Assembly: GCA_015064085.1 (NCBI GenBank)
Contig: SVSX01000002.1
Coordinates: forward strand, 28,829-92,828
Direction: 5' to 3'
Source: Oscillospiraceae bacterium
GTDB taxonomy: Bacteria > Bacillota > Clostridia > Oscillospirales > CAG-272
Length of the DNA: 64,000 nucleotides
The notes beneath the pieces were generated by a model. That model worked only from the letters and a program-made list of their open reading frames with translations. It searched no databases and had not been told where the DNA came from. The translations under genes and the position numbers were made by a program. This document shows, piece by piece, positions 16,168 through 24,433 of this stretch (within the stretch, counting starts at the first letter, position 1; every line of letters begins with the position of its first letter).

Positions 16168-16941
16168 ATGTACGAAAGCGTTGAATTTGTTAACGGCGGG
16201 AAGTTCACCTCGCGGGGAGTCTGGAAGCATCCCGAAAGAAGGATAGACACAACCGAAATAATTATTGTAACAATGGGAAAGATATATATAGCCCTTGACG
16301 GAGTAGAATACGAGCTCGGTGTCGGAGACGTGCTGAGGATACCTGCGGGAGTGCTTCACGGAGGCACGAGGGAGAGCAGTGAAACTGTGTCCTTCTATTG
16401 GCTTCACTTCAAGGGCGGAGACAGTGAGAGCCTTCCTCCCGTCCTCTCAAGACCCGAAAGTATATATCAGGCGGAGCTTCTGGCAAGGCAGATACTTCAT
16501 TATTCCAATACCGAGGGCTATCCGAGGCAGTGCGGTACTCTGCTTTTGCGGGTACTGCTCGTTGAGCTCGGGTATGCCAGAGTAGGAGACGAAAGCAGTG
16601 GCTATAAACTCTACTGTGAGATAAAGGAGTGGGTCAGGGCAAATTGCGATATGCCGATAAAGGTATCGGACGTGGCAGAGCGCTTCAGCTATAATTCCGA
16701 TTACGTCAACAGAGTGTTCAAAAGATATTATAAAGACGGTCTCAAGGCGTATATAGATCAAATGAAGATGCAGAGGATAAAGCACGACCTCGTCTGTACA
16801 GATATGCCCCTGAAGGAGCTCGCGCAGAAATACGGCTTTTCGGAATACAAGTATTTTCTTAAATATTTCAAGTACCACGAGGGGGCAACTCCAAGGGAGT
16901 ACACCCGCGCGTATTATAATATACATACCAATACCAAGTAG
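16168..16941 (+). CDS. AraC-family transcriptional regulator (next to GH127)
   Basis: 257 residues. The N-terminal cupin-like ligand domain contains YELGVGDVLRIPAGVLHGG. The C-terminal AraC HTH pair (IKVSDVAERFSYNSDYVNRVFKRYYK and MPLKELAQKYGFSEYKYFLKYFKYHEGATPREY) lies at ~155-250. It probably responds to an arabinose-containing ligand and controls the divergent GH127 gene. The AAGGAG site is 13 bases before the ATG, longer than usual. Confidence 0.87.
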   Translation: MYESVEFVNGGKFTSRGVWKHPERRIDTTEIIIVTMGKIYIALDGVEYELGVGDVLRIPAGVLHGGTRESSETVSFYWLHFKGGDSESLPPVLSRPESIYQAELLARQILHYSNTEGYPRQCGTLLLRVLLVELGYARVGDESSGYKLYCEIKEWVRANCDMPIKVSDVAERFSYNSDYVNRVFKRYYKDGLKAYIDQMKMQRIKHDLVCTDMPLKELAQKYGFSEYKYFLKYFKYHEGATPREYTRAYYNIHTNTK

Positions 16942-16979
16942 TTCACATAAAATTAACAATTGTAATTTCCAAATTGTCC

Positions 16980-17008
16980 TTGTAAAACGACTTGATTTGT
17001 GATAAAAT
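16980..17008 (+). promoter_or_regulatory. Promoter of the biotin decarboxylase operon
   Basis: TTGTAA (16980-16985), 17-bp spacer ending in TGA, TAAAAT (17003-17008): an extended -10 promoter about 80 bases before the first gene. Confidence 0.6.
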
Positions 17009-17089
17009 TTAGTAAAATCGGGGTAAAAGGTTTGTTTGAGAGATCAGGCAAAAACCTTACTCACTATTGCACAAAAACGGAGGCACACT

Positions 17090-18478
17090 ATGGTACAAAA
17101 TGACGAAAAAGTGTACGGCGTATCAAAGGAAAGACTTGAGCTTCTTTTTGACGTCGGAACATTTGTCGAGCTTGGCGCATACACAAGACGCCCCACCTCG
17201 CCCGAGGAGTACGAAAGCGTTGTTTGCGGCTACGGAGCAGTTGACGGAAAGCTTGTTTTCGCCTTTGCTCAGGATAGCGGAAGAACAAAGGGCGCGTTTG
17301 GAGAACGCCACGCAAGAAAGATTGCCGATATGTATTCATTGGCAGTGAAGAACGGAGCGCCTGTTGTGGGCGTGTTTGACAGCGCGGGAGCAGTGGTATA
17401 TGACGGAGCGTCGGCGCTCGCGGCATACGGAAAGGTAATGAAATGTGTTTCCGACGCGTCGGGAGTTATCCCTCAGATCGCAGTGATCGACGGCGTTTGC
17501 GGCGGCTCTGCGGCTGTTATCGCTTCGATGTTCGACCTTACGGTAACTATCGAAAATAAATCAAAGCTTTACGTTAACTCTCCCTTTGCTGTGGGAGATG
17601 AAATACTGAAGAAGGGCTTTTCTTCGGCGAACGGACTTTCCGCCGCTGAAAAGGCGACCGAGGCTGATGCCTTCGCATACGTCAAGCAGCTTCTCGGAAT
17701 GCTTCCTCAGAACAATGCAGAGGGCGCGGTCATAAACGACCTTACCGACGACATAAACAGACTCGTTGGATTTGATGCCGAGAGCTATGATCCCGAGGCA
17801 CTTATGGCTCAGCTTTCCGATAACGGCAGATTTGTCAGAGTATATAAGGACTACGCCGAGAACCTTTGCGCGGGCTTTGCCGTATTCGGCGGAGTTGCGG
17901 CGGGCGTGGTCGCCTCCGACCCCAAGAATGGCGGAGTTCTCGATATAAACGCGGCAAGAGTTGCCGCAAAGCTCGTCTCCTTCTGCGACAGCTTCTCGAT
18001 CCCCGTGGTAACGCTTGTTAACAGCGAGGGACTCGACGTAAGCGCAGAGGCAGAAGGCGCGTCCTACGCATCCGAGCTTTCAAGACTTGCTATGGCTTAC
18101 GCATCGGCAGAGAACGCAAAGCTCACTGTCGTTATGGGCAAGGCTTACGGTGCGGCATTCACGCTGCTTGGCTCGAAGTCGGTAGGCGCGGATATGGCAT
18201 ACGCTCTTGAGGGCGCGGCTATAAGCGTTCTTTCCCCCGAGGCATCGGTTGCCTTTGTTTGGAACGACAAGGTCGGCAAGGACGGAGCGACCAGAGAAGA
18301 GGTCGAGGCAGAGTGGAAGGAAAAGTGCGCGTCGGCTGCCGAGGCGGCTGAGCGAGGCGAGATCGATGACGTGATCGAAGCGTCCGAGCTCCGCAAGCGC
18401 ATTTGCGCGGCTCTTTCAATGCTTGCCTTTAAGGCAGAGGGAAAGCCCTCGCGCAGACACGCTGTAATGCCTCTTTAA
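17090..18478 (+). CDS. Acyl-CoA carboxyltransferase subunit, MmdA/12S type
   Basis: 462 residues with the two crotonase-like halves of biotin-dependent carboxyltransferases; oxyanion-type glycine stretches are seen in FDSAGAVVYDG, GVCGGSAAV and MGKAYGAAFTLLG. The family moves CO2 between carboxybiotin and an acyl-CoA (methylmalonyl-, malonyl- or glutaconyl-CoA). It is shorter than typical MmdA (~510). The track start is TTG 17036, but the ATG at 17090 is preferred because CGGAGG (17079-17083) is placed before it. First gene of a five-gene operon; the substrate cannot be fixed from sequence. Confidence 0.82.
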   Translation: MVQNDEKVYGVSKERLELLFDVGTFVELGAYTRRPTSPEEYESVVCGYGAVDGKLVFAFAQDSGRTKGAFGERHARKIADMYSLAVKNGAPVVGVFDSAGAVVYDGASALAAYGKVMKCVSDASGVIPQIAVIDGVCGGSAAVIASMFDLTVTIENKSKLYVNSPFAVGDEILKKGFSSANGLSAAEKATEADAFAYVKQLLGMLPQNNAEGAVINDLTDDINRLVGFDAESYDPEALMAQLSDNGRFVRVYKDYAENLCAGFAVFGGVAAGVVASDPKNGGVLDINAARVAAKLVSFCDSFSIPVVTLVNSEGLDVSAEAEGASYASELSRLAMAYASAENAKLTVVMGKAYGAAFTLLGSKSVGADMAYALEGAAISVLSPEASVAFVWNDKVGKDGATREEVEAEWKEKCASAAEAAERGEIDDVIEASELRKRICAALSMLAFKAEGKPSRRHAVMPL

Positions 18479-18493
18479 TTCGGAGGTGCTTTT

Positions 18494-18928
18494 ATGAATT
18501 TTGATCTTATGATGTCCGGTATCGCACTGGCAATAAGAGCGGACGGAACTTATGAGCCCTTTTCGGCAGACGCCTTCGCCTACGTCGGACAGATGATGCT
18601 TCTCGGAATGGGCGCTATCTTTGCCGTACTTGCTATCCTTTGGGGTGTACTCACGGTGTTCAAGTTTGTATTTGCCGAGAAACCTATTAAGAAAACACTT
18701 GTTAAGGAAGAGCCAAAAGCTCCCGAGGCTCAGACGACGGTTGTCGAGTCAGTAGAGGAAGCTCCTTGCTCTGAGGCAGACGACGGCGGAGATCAGCTCA
18801 TCGCCGTTATAACAGCCGCCATTGCCGCATACAGAGCGGCAGAAGAACCCGAAGCGGCGGCAACGGGATTCCGCGTTGTGTCCTTCCGCAGAGTGGGCGG
18901 CGGCAACGCGTGGAACACGAGAAAATAA
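18494..18928 (+). CDS. OadG/MmdD-type small membrane subunit of the Na+-pump decarboxylase
   Basis: 144 residues. One transmembrane helix (~32-58, MMLLGMGAIFAVLAILWGVLTVF) is followed by an acidic, Pro/Glu-rich linker and the C-terminal family tail (AVITAAIAAYRAAE ... FRVVSFRRV). In oxaloacetate and methylmalonyl-CoA decarboxylases this subunit holds the complex together at the membrane. CGGAGG precedes the ATG; it sits between the carboxyltransferase and biotin carrier genes. Confidence 0.85.
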   Translation: MNFDLMMSGIALAIRADGTYEPFSADAFAYVGQMMLLGMGAIFAVLAILWGVLTVFKFVFAEKPIKKTLVKEEPKAPEAQTTVVESVEEAPCSEADDGGDQLIAVITAAIAAYRAAEEPEAAATGFRVVSFRRVGGGNAWNTRK

Positions 18929-18954
18929 ATTTTTGAAAGGTTAAGGTTATAATA

Positions 18955-19353
18955 ATGAAAACTTATCTTATTGCCGTTAACGGCGTTACCTATACAGTAG
19001 AGGTACAGGAGGTCGCTTCCGCTGCCTCCGCACCCGTAGCAGCTCCTGCTCCCGCAGCAGCACCCGCACCCGCGGCAGCACCCGCACCCGCAGCAGCACC
19101 CGCTCCCGCGGCAGCACCCAAGGCAACAGGCGCAAAGGGCGCTGTGTCCGTAAAAGCTCCTATGCCCGGCAACGTAGTCAAGGTAAACTGCAAGGCAGGC
19201 GCGGCTGTAAAGAAGGGCGACGTTCTCGTTGTTCTTGAAGCTATGAAGATGGAAAACGATATTTGTGCTCCCGATGACGGAGTAGTCGCAAGCGTTGAGG
19301 TATCTCAGGGCGCATCTGTTGAGACAGACGCAGTTCTCGTAACTCTTAACTGA
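18955..19353 (+). CDS. Biotin carboxyl carrier subunit (MmdC/1.3S type)
   Basis: 132 residues. An N-terminal beta segment is followed by an Ala-Pro linker of repeated PAPAAA units (~25-55) and a biotinyl domain with the biotin-attachment motif EAMKMEN. Biotin on the lysine carries CO2 between the carboxyltransferase and the membrane decarboxylase. The flexible Ala/Pro tether is typical of these carriers. Weak ribosome site; probably translationally linked to the gene before. Confidence 0.93.
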   Translation: MKTYLIAVNGVTYTVEVQEVASAASAPVAAPAPAAAPAPAAAPAPAAAPAPAAAPKATGAKGAVSVKAPMPGNVVKVNCKAGAAVKKGDVLVVLEAMKMENDICAPDDGVVASVEVSQGASVETDAVLVTLN

Positions 19354-19387
19354 TTCCTTTGCATAACAAAATCTTTGAAAGGAAACA

Positions 19388-20578
19388 GTGGAAATGCTTC
19401 TTGATAGTATCAAAAATTTCTTGACGTCAACAGGTATTGCCGATCTTCTTGCTACCGAAGGCTGGTGGAAGACCCTTATAATGATAGCGATTTCCTTTGT
19501 TCTCGTATATCTTGCTATCGTCAAAAAGTTCGAGCCGCTGCTCCTGCTTCCGATAGCTATCGGAATGCTGTTGACCAACCTTCCCGGCGCGGGAATGTTC
19601 CATCTTGAATTCTTTATTCAGGAGGAGGTCAATTATGCGCAGGTGCTCCACGACGGAGGACTTCTTGACCTGCTTTATCTCGGAGTCAAGCTCGGAATTT
19701 ACCCCTGTCTGATATTTATGGGAATCGGCGCTATGACCGACTTCTCACCCCTTATATCCAACCCGAAGAGTCTGCTCATCGGAGCGGGCGCTCAGTTCGG
19801 AGTATTCGTAGCCTTCGGCGCAGCTCTGCTTTCGGGTATGTTCACGCCTCAGGAGGCGGCGGCGATCGGTATCATCGGCGGTGCTGACGGACCTACCGCG
19901 ATACTCGTTACAAAGACCCTTGCCCCCGCGCTTCTCGGAGCTATCGCGATCGCGGCGTACAGCTATATGGCGCTGATACCGCTGATCCAGCCTCCGTTTA
20001 TGAAGCTGATCGTAAACAAAAAGGAAAGAATGATAAAGATGACGGCTCTCCGTCAGGTATCCAAGACCGAGAAGATCCTTTTCCCGATCGTGGTTACCGT
20101 GGTGGTCGCCCTTGTCATTAAGGACGCAGTACCCCTTGTGGGCTGCCTTATGTTCGGTAACCTTCTCAACGTCTGCGGTGTGACCGACAGACTCTCTAAA
20201 ACAGCTCAGAACGAGCTTATGAATATCGTAACAATATTCCTCGGAATAACCGTTGGAGCAACGGCAAGCGCGGATAACTTCCTCCGCCCCCAGACACTTC
20301 TTATAATCGGCTGCGGACTCGCTGCCTTCGTGGTATCCACCTGCGGCGGACTTATCACGGCTAAGATAATGAACTGGATCACGGGAGGAAAGATCAATCC
20401 TCTTATCGGCTCGGCGGGTGTTTCCGCAGTACCTATGGCGGCGAGAGTCAGCCAGAAGGAAGGTCAGAAAGCAGACCCCTCAAACTTCCTTCTTATGCAC
20501 GCAATGGGTCCAAACGTTGCCGGCGTTATCGGCTCAGCGGTAGCGGCAGGCGTGTTCCTGTCTTGGTTTGCCGCTTAA
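19388..20578 (+). CDS. Membrane beta subunit of the Na+-translocating decarboxylase (OadB/MmdB/GcdB family)
   Basis: 396 residues, strongly hydrophobic, ~9-11 membrane segments. Conserved family stretches are GIGAMTDFSPLISNPKSLLIGAGAQ (quoted in part: MTDFSPLI), AAAIGIIGGADGPTAI, and the C-terminal MHAMGPNVAGVIGSA. The GGADGPT loop holds the Asp essential for Na+ transport and carboxybiotin decarboxylation. GTG 19388 (six bases after GAAAGGA) or ATG 19394 could be the start. It makes the complex a primary Na+ pump driven by decarboxylation. Confidence 0.93.
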   Translation: MEMLLDSIKNFLTSTGIADLLATEGWWKTLIMIAISFVLVYLAIVKKFEPLLLLPIAIGMLLTNLPGAGMFHLEFFIQEEVNYAQVLHDGGLLDLLYLGVKLGIYPCLIFMGIGAMTDFSPLISNPKSLLIGAGAQFGVFVAFGAALLSGMFTPQEAAAIGIIGGADGPTAILVTKTLAPALLGAIAIAAYSYMALIPLIQPPFMKLIVNKKERMIKMTALRQVSKTEKILFPIVVTVVVALVIKDAVPLVGCLMFGNLLNVCGVTDRLSKTAQNELMNIVTIFLGITVGATASADNFLRPQTLLIIGCGLAAFVVSTCGGLITAKIMNWITGGKINPLIGSAGVSAVPMAARVSQKEGQKADPSNFLLMHAMGPNVAGVIGSAVAAGVFLSWFAA

Positions 20579-20601
20579 TATCAAATGGAGGATAGATTCT
20601 A

Positions 20602-21999
20602 ATGGCAAAAGTAAAAATAACAGAAACGGTTCTTCGTGACTCCCATCAGTCTCTCGTCGCAACGAGAATGACCACAGAGGATATGCTTCCGATACTCAGC
20701 GCACTTGATAAGGTCGGATATCACTCTCTCGAGGCTTGGGGCGGAGCAACCTTTGATTCCTGCCTGAGATTCCTTAATGAGGACCCTTGGGAAAGACTTC
20801 GCAAAATACGCGCGAGCGTAAAGAATACAAAGCTTCAGATGCTCTTCCGCGGACAGAATATCCTCGGATACCGTCACTATTCCGATGACGTTGTTGAGTA
20901 TTTCGTTCAGAAGTCGATAGCAAACGGAATAGACATTCTCAGAATATTCGACGCGCTTAACGATGCCCGTAACCTTGAAACAGCCATCAAGGCAACAAAG
21001 AAGGAGGGCGGACACGTTCAGGCGGCTATCAGCTACACAACGGGTCCCGTTTACACAACAGAGTATTTCACAAATTACGCAAAGACCCTTGAGAATATGG
21101 GCGCTGACTCTATCTGTATCAAGGATATGGCGGGACTTCTCAAGCCCTACGACGCTTACGAGCTTGTAAAGGCACTGAAGGAAACTGTAAGTGTTCCGAT
21201 ACAGATGCACACCCACTATACCTCGGGACTTGCTTCGATGACACTTATAAAGGCTATCGAGGCAGGAGTTGACATTGTCGATACGGCAATATCCCCTATG
21301 GCGCTCGGAACGTCACAGCCTCCCACAGAGTCTCTCGTTGCGACTCTCGCGGGAACAGAGTACGATACGGGAATCGACCTTTCGGCGCTCGATGAGATCA
21401 CAAAATATTTCGATCCCATTCGCGCAAAATATCTTGAATCGGGACTCCTTGACCCCAAGATGCTCAAGGTCGACGTTAACGCCCTTATCTATCAAGTTCC
21501 GGGCGGAATGCTCTCCAACCTCGTTTCTCAGCTCAAGCAGGCAGGAAAGTCTGATAAGCTGACAGAGGTTCTCGAGGAAGTACCGAGAGTAAGAGCAGAC
21601 GCGGGATATCCCCCTCTTGTTACCCCCTCCTCTCAGATCGTCGGAACTCAGGCGGTGTTCAACGTTATCGGCGGTGAGAGATATAAGATGGTCACAAAGG
21701 AGTTCAAGGGACTTGTTCAGGGTCAGTACGGAAAGTCTCCTATGGATATCGATCCCGAATTCGCGAAGAAGATCATCGGCGACGCTGAAAGGATCACCTG
21801 CCGTCCCGCAGACAAGCTCGCACCCGAGCTTGACGAGCTGAGAGCTAAGATCCCTCAGTATCTTGAGCAGGACGAGGATGTGCTCTCCTACGCGCTCTTC
21901 GAGCAGGTAGCGCTCAAGTTCTTCGAGTACAGAAAGGCAAAAAAGTACGGACTTGATGCAGGTATAGCTGACGCTGCGCTTGGAGTTCACAACGCTTAA
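20602..21999 (+). CDS. OadA/5S-type carboxyltransferase (oxaloacetate/pyruvate)
   Basis: 465 residues: DRE-TIM barrel carboxyltransferase plus the conserved C-terminal (PYC_OADA) domain. Visible active-site elements are LRDSHQSL at the start, the carbamylated-lysine region CIKDMAGLL, and the metal pair MHTHYTSG. There is no biotinyl domain of its own, so it must use the carrier encoded upstream, as the 5S subunit of transcarboxylase does. It transfers CO2 between oxaloacetate/pyruvate and biotin. Preceded by GGAGG and followed by a terminator; last gene of the operon. Confidence 0.92.
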   Translation: MAKVKITETVLRDSHQSLVATRMTTEDMLPILSALDKVGYHSLEAWGGATFDSCLRFLNEDPWERLRKIRASVKNTKLQMLFRGQNILGYRHYSDDVVEYFVQKSIANGIDILRIFDALNDARNLETAIKATKKEGGHVQAAISYTTGPVYTTEYFTNYAKTLENMGADSICIKDMAGLLKPYDAYELVKALKETVSVPIQMHTHYTSGLASMTLIKAIEAGVDIVDTAISPMALGTSQPPTESLVATLAGTEYDTGIDLSALDEITKYFDPIRAKYLESGLLDPKMLKVDVNALIYQVPGGMLSNLVSQLKQAGKSDKLTEVLEEVPRVRADAGYPPLVTPSSQIVGTQAVFNVIGGERYKMVTKEFKGLVQGQYGKSPMDIDPEFAKKIIGDAERITCRPADKLAPELDELRAKIPQYLEQDEDVLSYALFEQVALKFFEYRKAKKYGLDAGIADAALGVHNA

Positions 22000-22010
22000 C
22001 TTAATATAAA

Positions 22011-22048
22011 AAAAGCACTTATGGCAATCGAGCTGTAAGTGCTTTTTG
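22011..22048 (+). terminator. Terminator of the biotin decarboxylase operon
   Basis: AAAAGCACTTA and TAAGTGCTTTT arms around a 14-base loop, followed by T-rich sequence. Confidence 0.85.
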
Positions 22049-22109
22049 ATTTTTGTCAGAATTAATGTGAAATATCAAAAAAAGACACAAAAAAAGCATA
22101 ATAACGACC

Positions 22110-22138
22110 TTATTTTACCGATAAATATGTGATACAAT
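22110..22138 (+). promoter_or_regulatory. Candidate promoter of the GH78 pair
   Basis: A weak TTATTT (22110-22115), 17 bp ending in TGA, TACAAT (22133-22138). The poor -35 and extended -10 would fit an activator-dependent promoter. Confidence 0.45.
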
Positions 22139-22176
22139 AAGGTATAAACTATATCTTTTGATATCAGGAGGTAAAA

Positions 22177-24420
22177 ATGAATACCAATGCAAAATGGATA
22201 AAGACAGTTCCGAGCATAGGCGAGACCTCGCCCGAGTTCAGAAAAAGCTTTGCCGCCGAGAAGAAGATCAAAGCCGCGGAGCTAACGGTAACCTCTCTTG
22301 GCGCGTACGTTGCCTACATAAACGGTAAGAGAGTGGGAGATGCCTTTCTTACCCCCGGCTGGACCTCTTACACAACAAGAGTTCAGTCTCAGACCTACGA
22401 CGTGACCGATATGCTTGACAGAGCCAACCTTATCTCTGTCATCTGCGGAAAGGGCTGGATGTTCAGCGCCCTCGGATCACCCCCAAGAGCCGCTGTCGAC
22501 TGCTCGGGCATAGCTATCTGCGCAGCTCTTGAGATCCTATATGAGGACGGAACGGGTGAGACTGTTCTCAGCGACCGAAGCTGGGAGGTCTGGTCCTCGG
22601 GTATTCTTTACTCCGATCACTATAACGGCGAGATCATCGACTTTACGGTAAAGGGAGAGCTCCTCGGATACGCAATTGAGGACAACGGGGGAAAGCCCGA
22701 GATCGTTCCTCAGGTCGGTGAGTTTATAAAGGAGAGGGAGCGAGTTTTTCCCTCGGAGCTCATAATAACTCCTAAGGGTGAGACGGTCATCGATTTCGGT
22801 CAGAATCTCGCGGGATACGTTGAGATATCGGTGAAGGGCAAAAAGGGAGACAAGGTGGTCATCAGCCACGCCGAGGTCCTTGATAAGGACGGCAATTTCT
22901 ATACCGAAAACCTTCGTGCCGCAGACGCGCTTATGAGATATACCCTCAGCGGCGAGGAGCCTGTGCTGAAGCCGATGTTTACCTTCCAGGGCTTCAGATA
23001 TATAAGAATTGACGAGTTTCCCTCGGAGGTCGATCTTTCCGACTTTACCGCTGTGGCGGTCTATTCCGATATGAAGCGTACCTCTCGCTTTGTCTGTGGA
23101 AACGATAAGATCAACAGACTTTACAACAATACTATATGGGGACAGAGAAGTAACTTTGTGGACGTTCCCACAGACTGCCCTCAGAGAGACGAGCGACTTG
23201 GCTGGACGGGAGACGCCGAGGTCTTCTGTAAGACGGCGGCTATCAACTACGACGCCGAGAAATTCTTCTCAAAGTGGCTTGGCGACGTGGCTATAGAGCA
23301 GACCCCCGAGGGCGGAGTCAAGGGCGTAGTTCCCACCGTCAACGTAAACGGCGGAAGAGTGTCGGCGGCTTGGGGCGACGTTGCGACGGTAGCCCCCTGG
23401 GAGATATATCTCGCGTACGGTGACAAGGAGCTGCTCAGAAGAAACTACCCGATGATGAAGAAATGGGTAGAATATATGCATAACACGGGTGTTGAGGAAT
23501 ATCTCTGGCTCGGCGGCAATCACTACGGAGATTGGCTTGCTATGGACGCGGGCTACGGTATCTATAAGGGAGCAACCCAGACCGACTTTATAGCGAGTGC
23601 GTATTTCGCTTATTCCACCTCTCTTGTCATAAGAGCGGGAAGAGTGCTCGGCGAGGACGTCTCCTATTTTGAGGACCTTTACACTAAGGTGAGAGCAAAA
23701 TTCAGAGAGTGCTTTATGAAGGACGGAATGCCCGTGGCGCTCAGAGAATATAAGGACTCTCCTCTCGATAACGGAACAGACAGAGAGCCGAGAAAGATCA
23801 AGGACGTTACTCAGACGGCTATCATTCTTATCCTCCATTTCGGTCTTTGCGAGGAGGAGGAAAAGCCTATGCTTCTTAAGAAGCTCGCGGAGCTTATTGC
23901 CGACTTCGACGGAAGAATGACCACGGGATTCGTTGGAACTCCCTATATCCTCCACGCTCTCTCTGACAACGGAAGAGCAGACCTTGCTTATGATCTGCTT
24001 CTTCAGGAGAAGAACCCCTCATGGCTCTTCTCGGTCAATATGGGCGCGACCACTATCTGGGAGCATTGGGACAGCATAAACGAGGAAGGCAAGATGTGGA
24101 GTACCGCAATGAACTCCTTCAACCACTATGCTTACGGCTCGGTGTTTGATTGGATATTCGGCGATATGATGGGTATCAAGGTCCTTGACGAGGGCGCGGG
24201 CTATGAGAAGATAGAGATTGCTCCTATTCCCGAGAAGAGAATAGGCTTTGCAGAGGCTGAGATCGAAACAAGATGCGGAAAGCTTGGCGTAAGCTGGAGA
24301 TACGTTGGAGATAAGGTAAGATACGAGATCTGCGTACCCTGTGGCTCATCTGCAACGCTTAAGATCAAGGGACTTCCCGAGAAGACCTTGCTTGGCGGAT
24401 GTTATACAATAATTAAGTAA
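22177..24420 (+). CDS. GH78 alpha-L-rhamnosidase, copy 1
   Basis: 747 residues with GH78 architecture: an N-terminal beta-sandwich (VAYINGKRVGDAFLTPGWTSY), a second beta domain ending in VIDFGQNLAGY, the (alpha/alpha)6 catalytic barrel and a C-terminal beta-sandwich. The acid region is DCPQRDERLGWTGDAEVF; the conserved WEHWDSI lies late in the barrel. It hydrolyses terminal alpha-L-rhamnose from plant glycosides or rhamnogalacturonan fragments. No signal peptide, so intracellular. CAGGAGG precedes the ATG. A close paralogue starts 13 bases after its stop. Confidence 0.92.
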   Translation: MNTNAKWIKTVPSIGETSPEFRKSFAAEKKIKAAELTVTSLGAYVAYINGKRVGDAFLTPGWTSYTTRVQSQTYDVTDMLDRANLISVICGKGWMFSALGSPPRAAVDCSGIAICAALEILYEDGTGETVLSDRSWEVWSSGILYSDHYNGEIIDFTVKGELLGYAIEDNGGKPEIVPQVGEFIKERERVFPSELIITPKGETVIDFGQNLAGYVEISVKGKKGDKVVISHAEVLDKDGNFYTENLRAADALMRYTLSGEEPVLKPMFTFQGFRYIRIDEFPSEVDLSDFTAVAVYSDMKRTSRFVCGNDKINRLYNNTIWGQRSNFVDVPTDCPQRDERLGWTGDAEVFCKTAAINYDAEKFFSKWLGDVAIEQTPEGGVKGVVPTVNVNGGRVSAAWGDVATVAPWEIYLAYGDKELLRRNYPMMKKWVEYMHNTGVEEYLWLGGNHYGDWLAMDAGYGIYKGATQTDFIASAYFAYSTSLVIRAGRVLGEDVSYFEDLYTKVRAKFRECFMKDGMPVALREYKDSPLDNGTDREPRKIKDVTQTAIILILHFGLCEEEEKPMLLKKLAELIADFDGRMTTGFVGTPYILHALSDNGRADLAYDLLLQEKNPSWLFSVNMGATTIWEHWDSINEEGKMWSTAMNSFNHYAYGSVFDWIFGDMMGIKVLDEGAGYEKIEIAPIPEKRIGFAEAEIETRCGKLGVSWRYVGDKVRYEICVPCGSSATLKIKGLPEKTLLGGCYTIIK

Positions 24421-24433
24421 GGAGGTATTGGAT

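Noticed and set aside
19030-19125. Ala-Pro repeat as an unusual repeat array
   Set aside because: An ordinary flexible linker of biotin carrier proteins.
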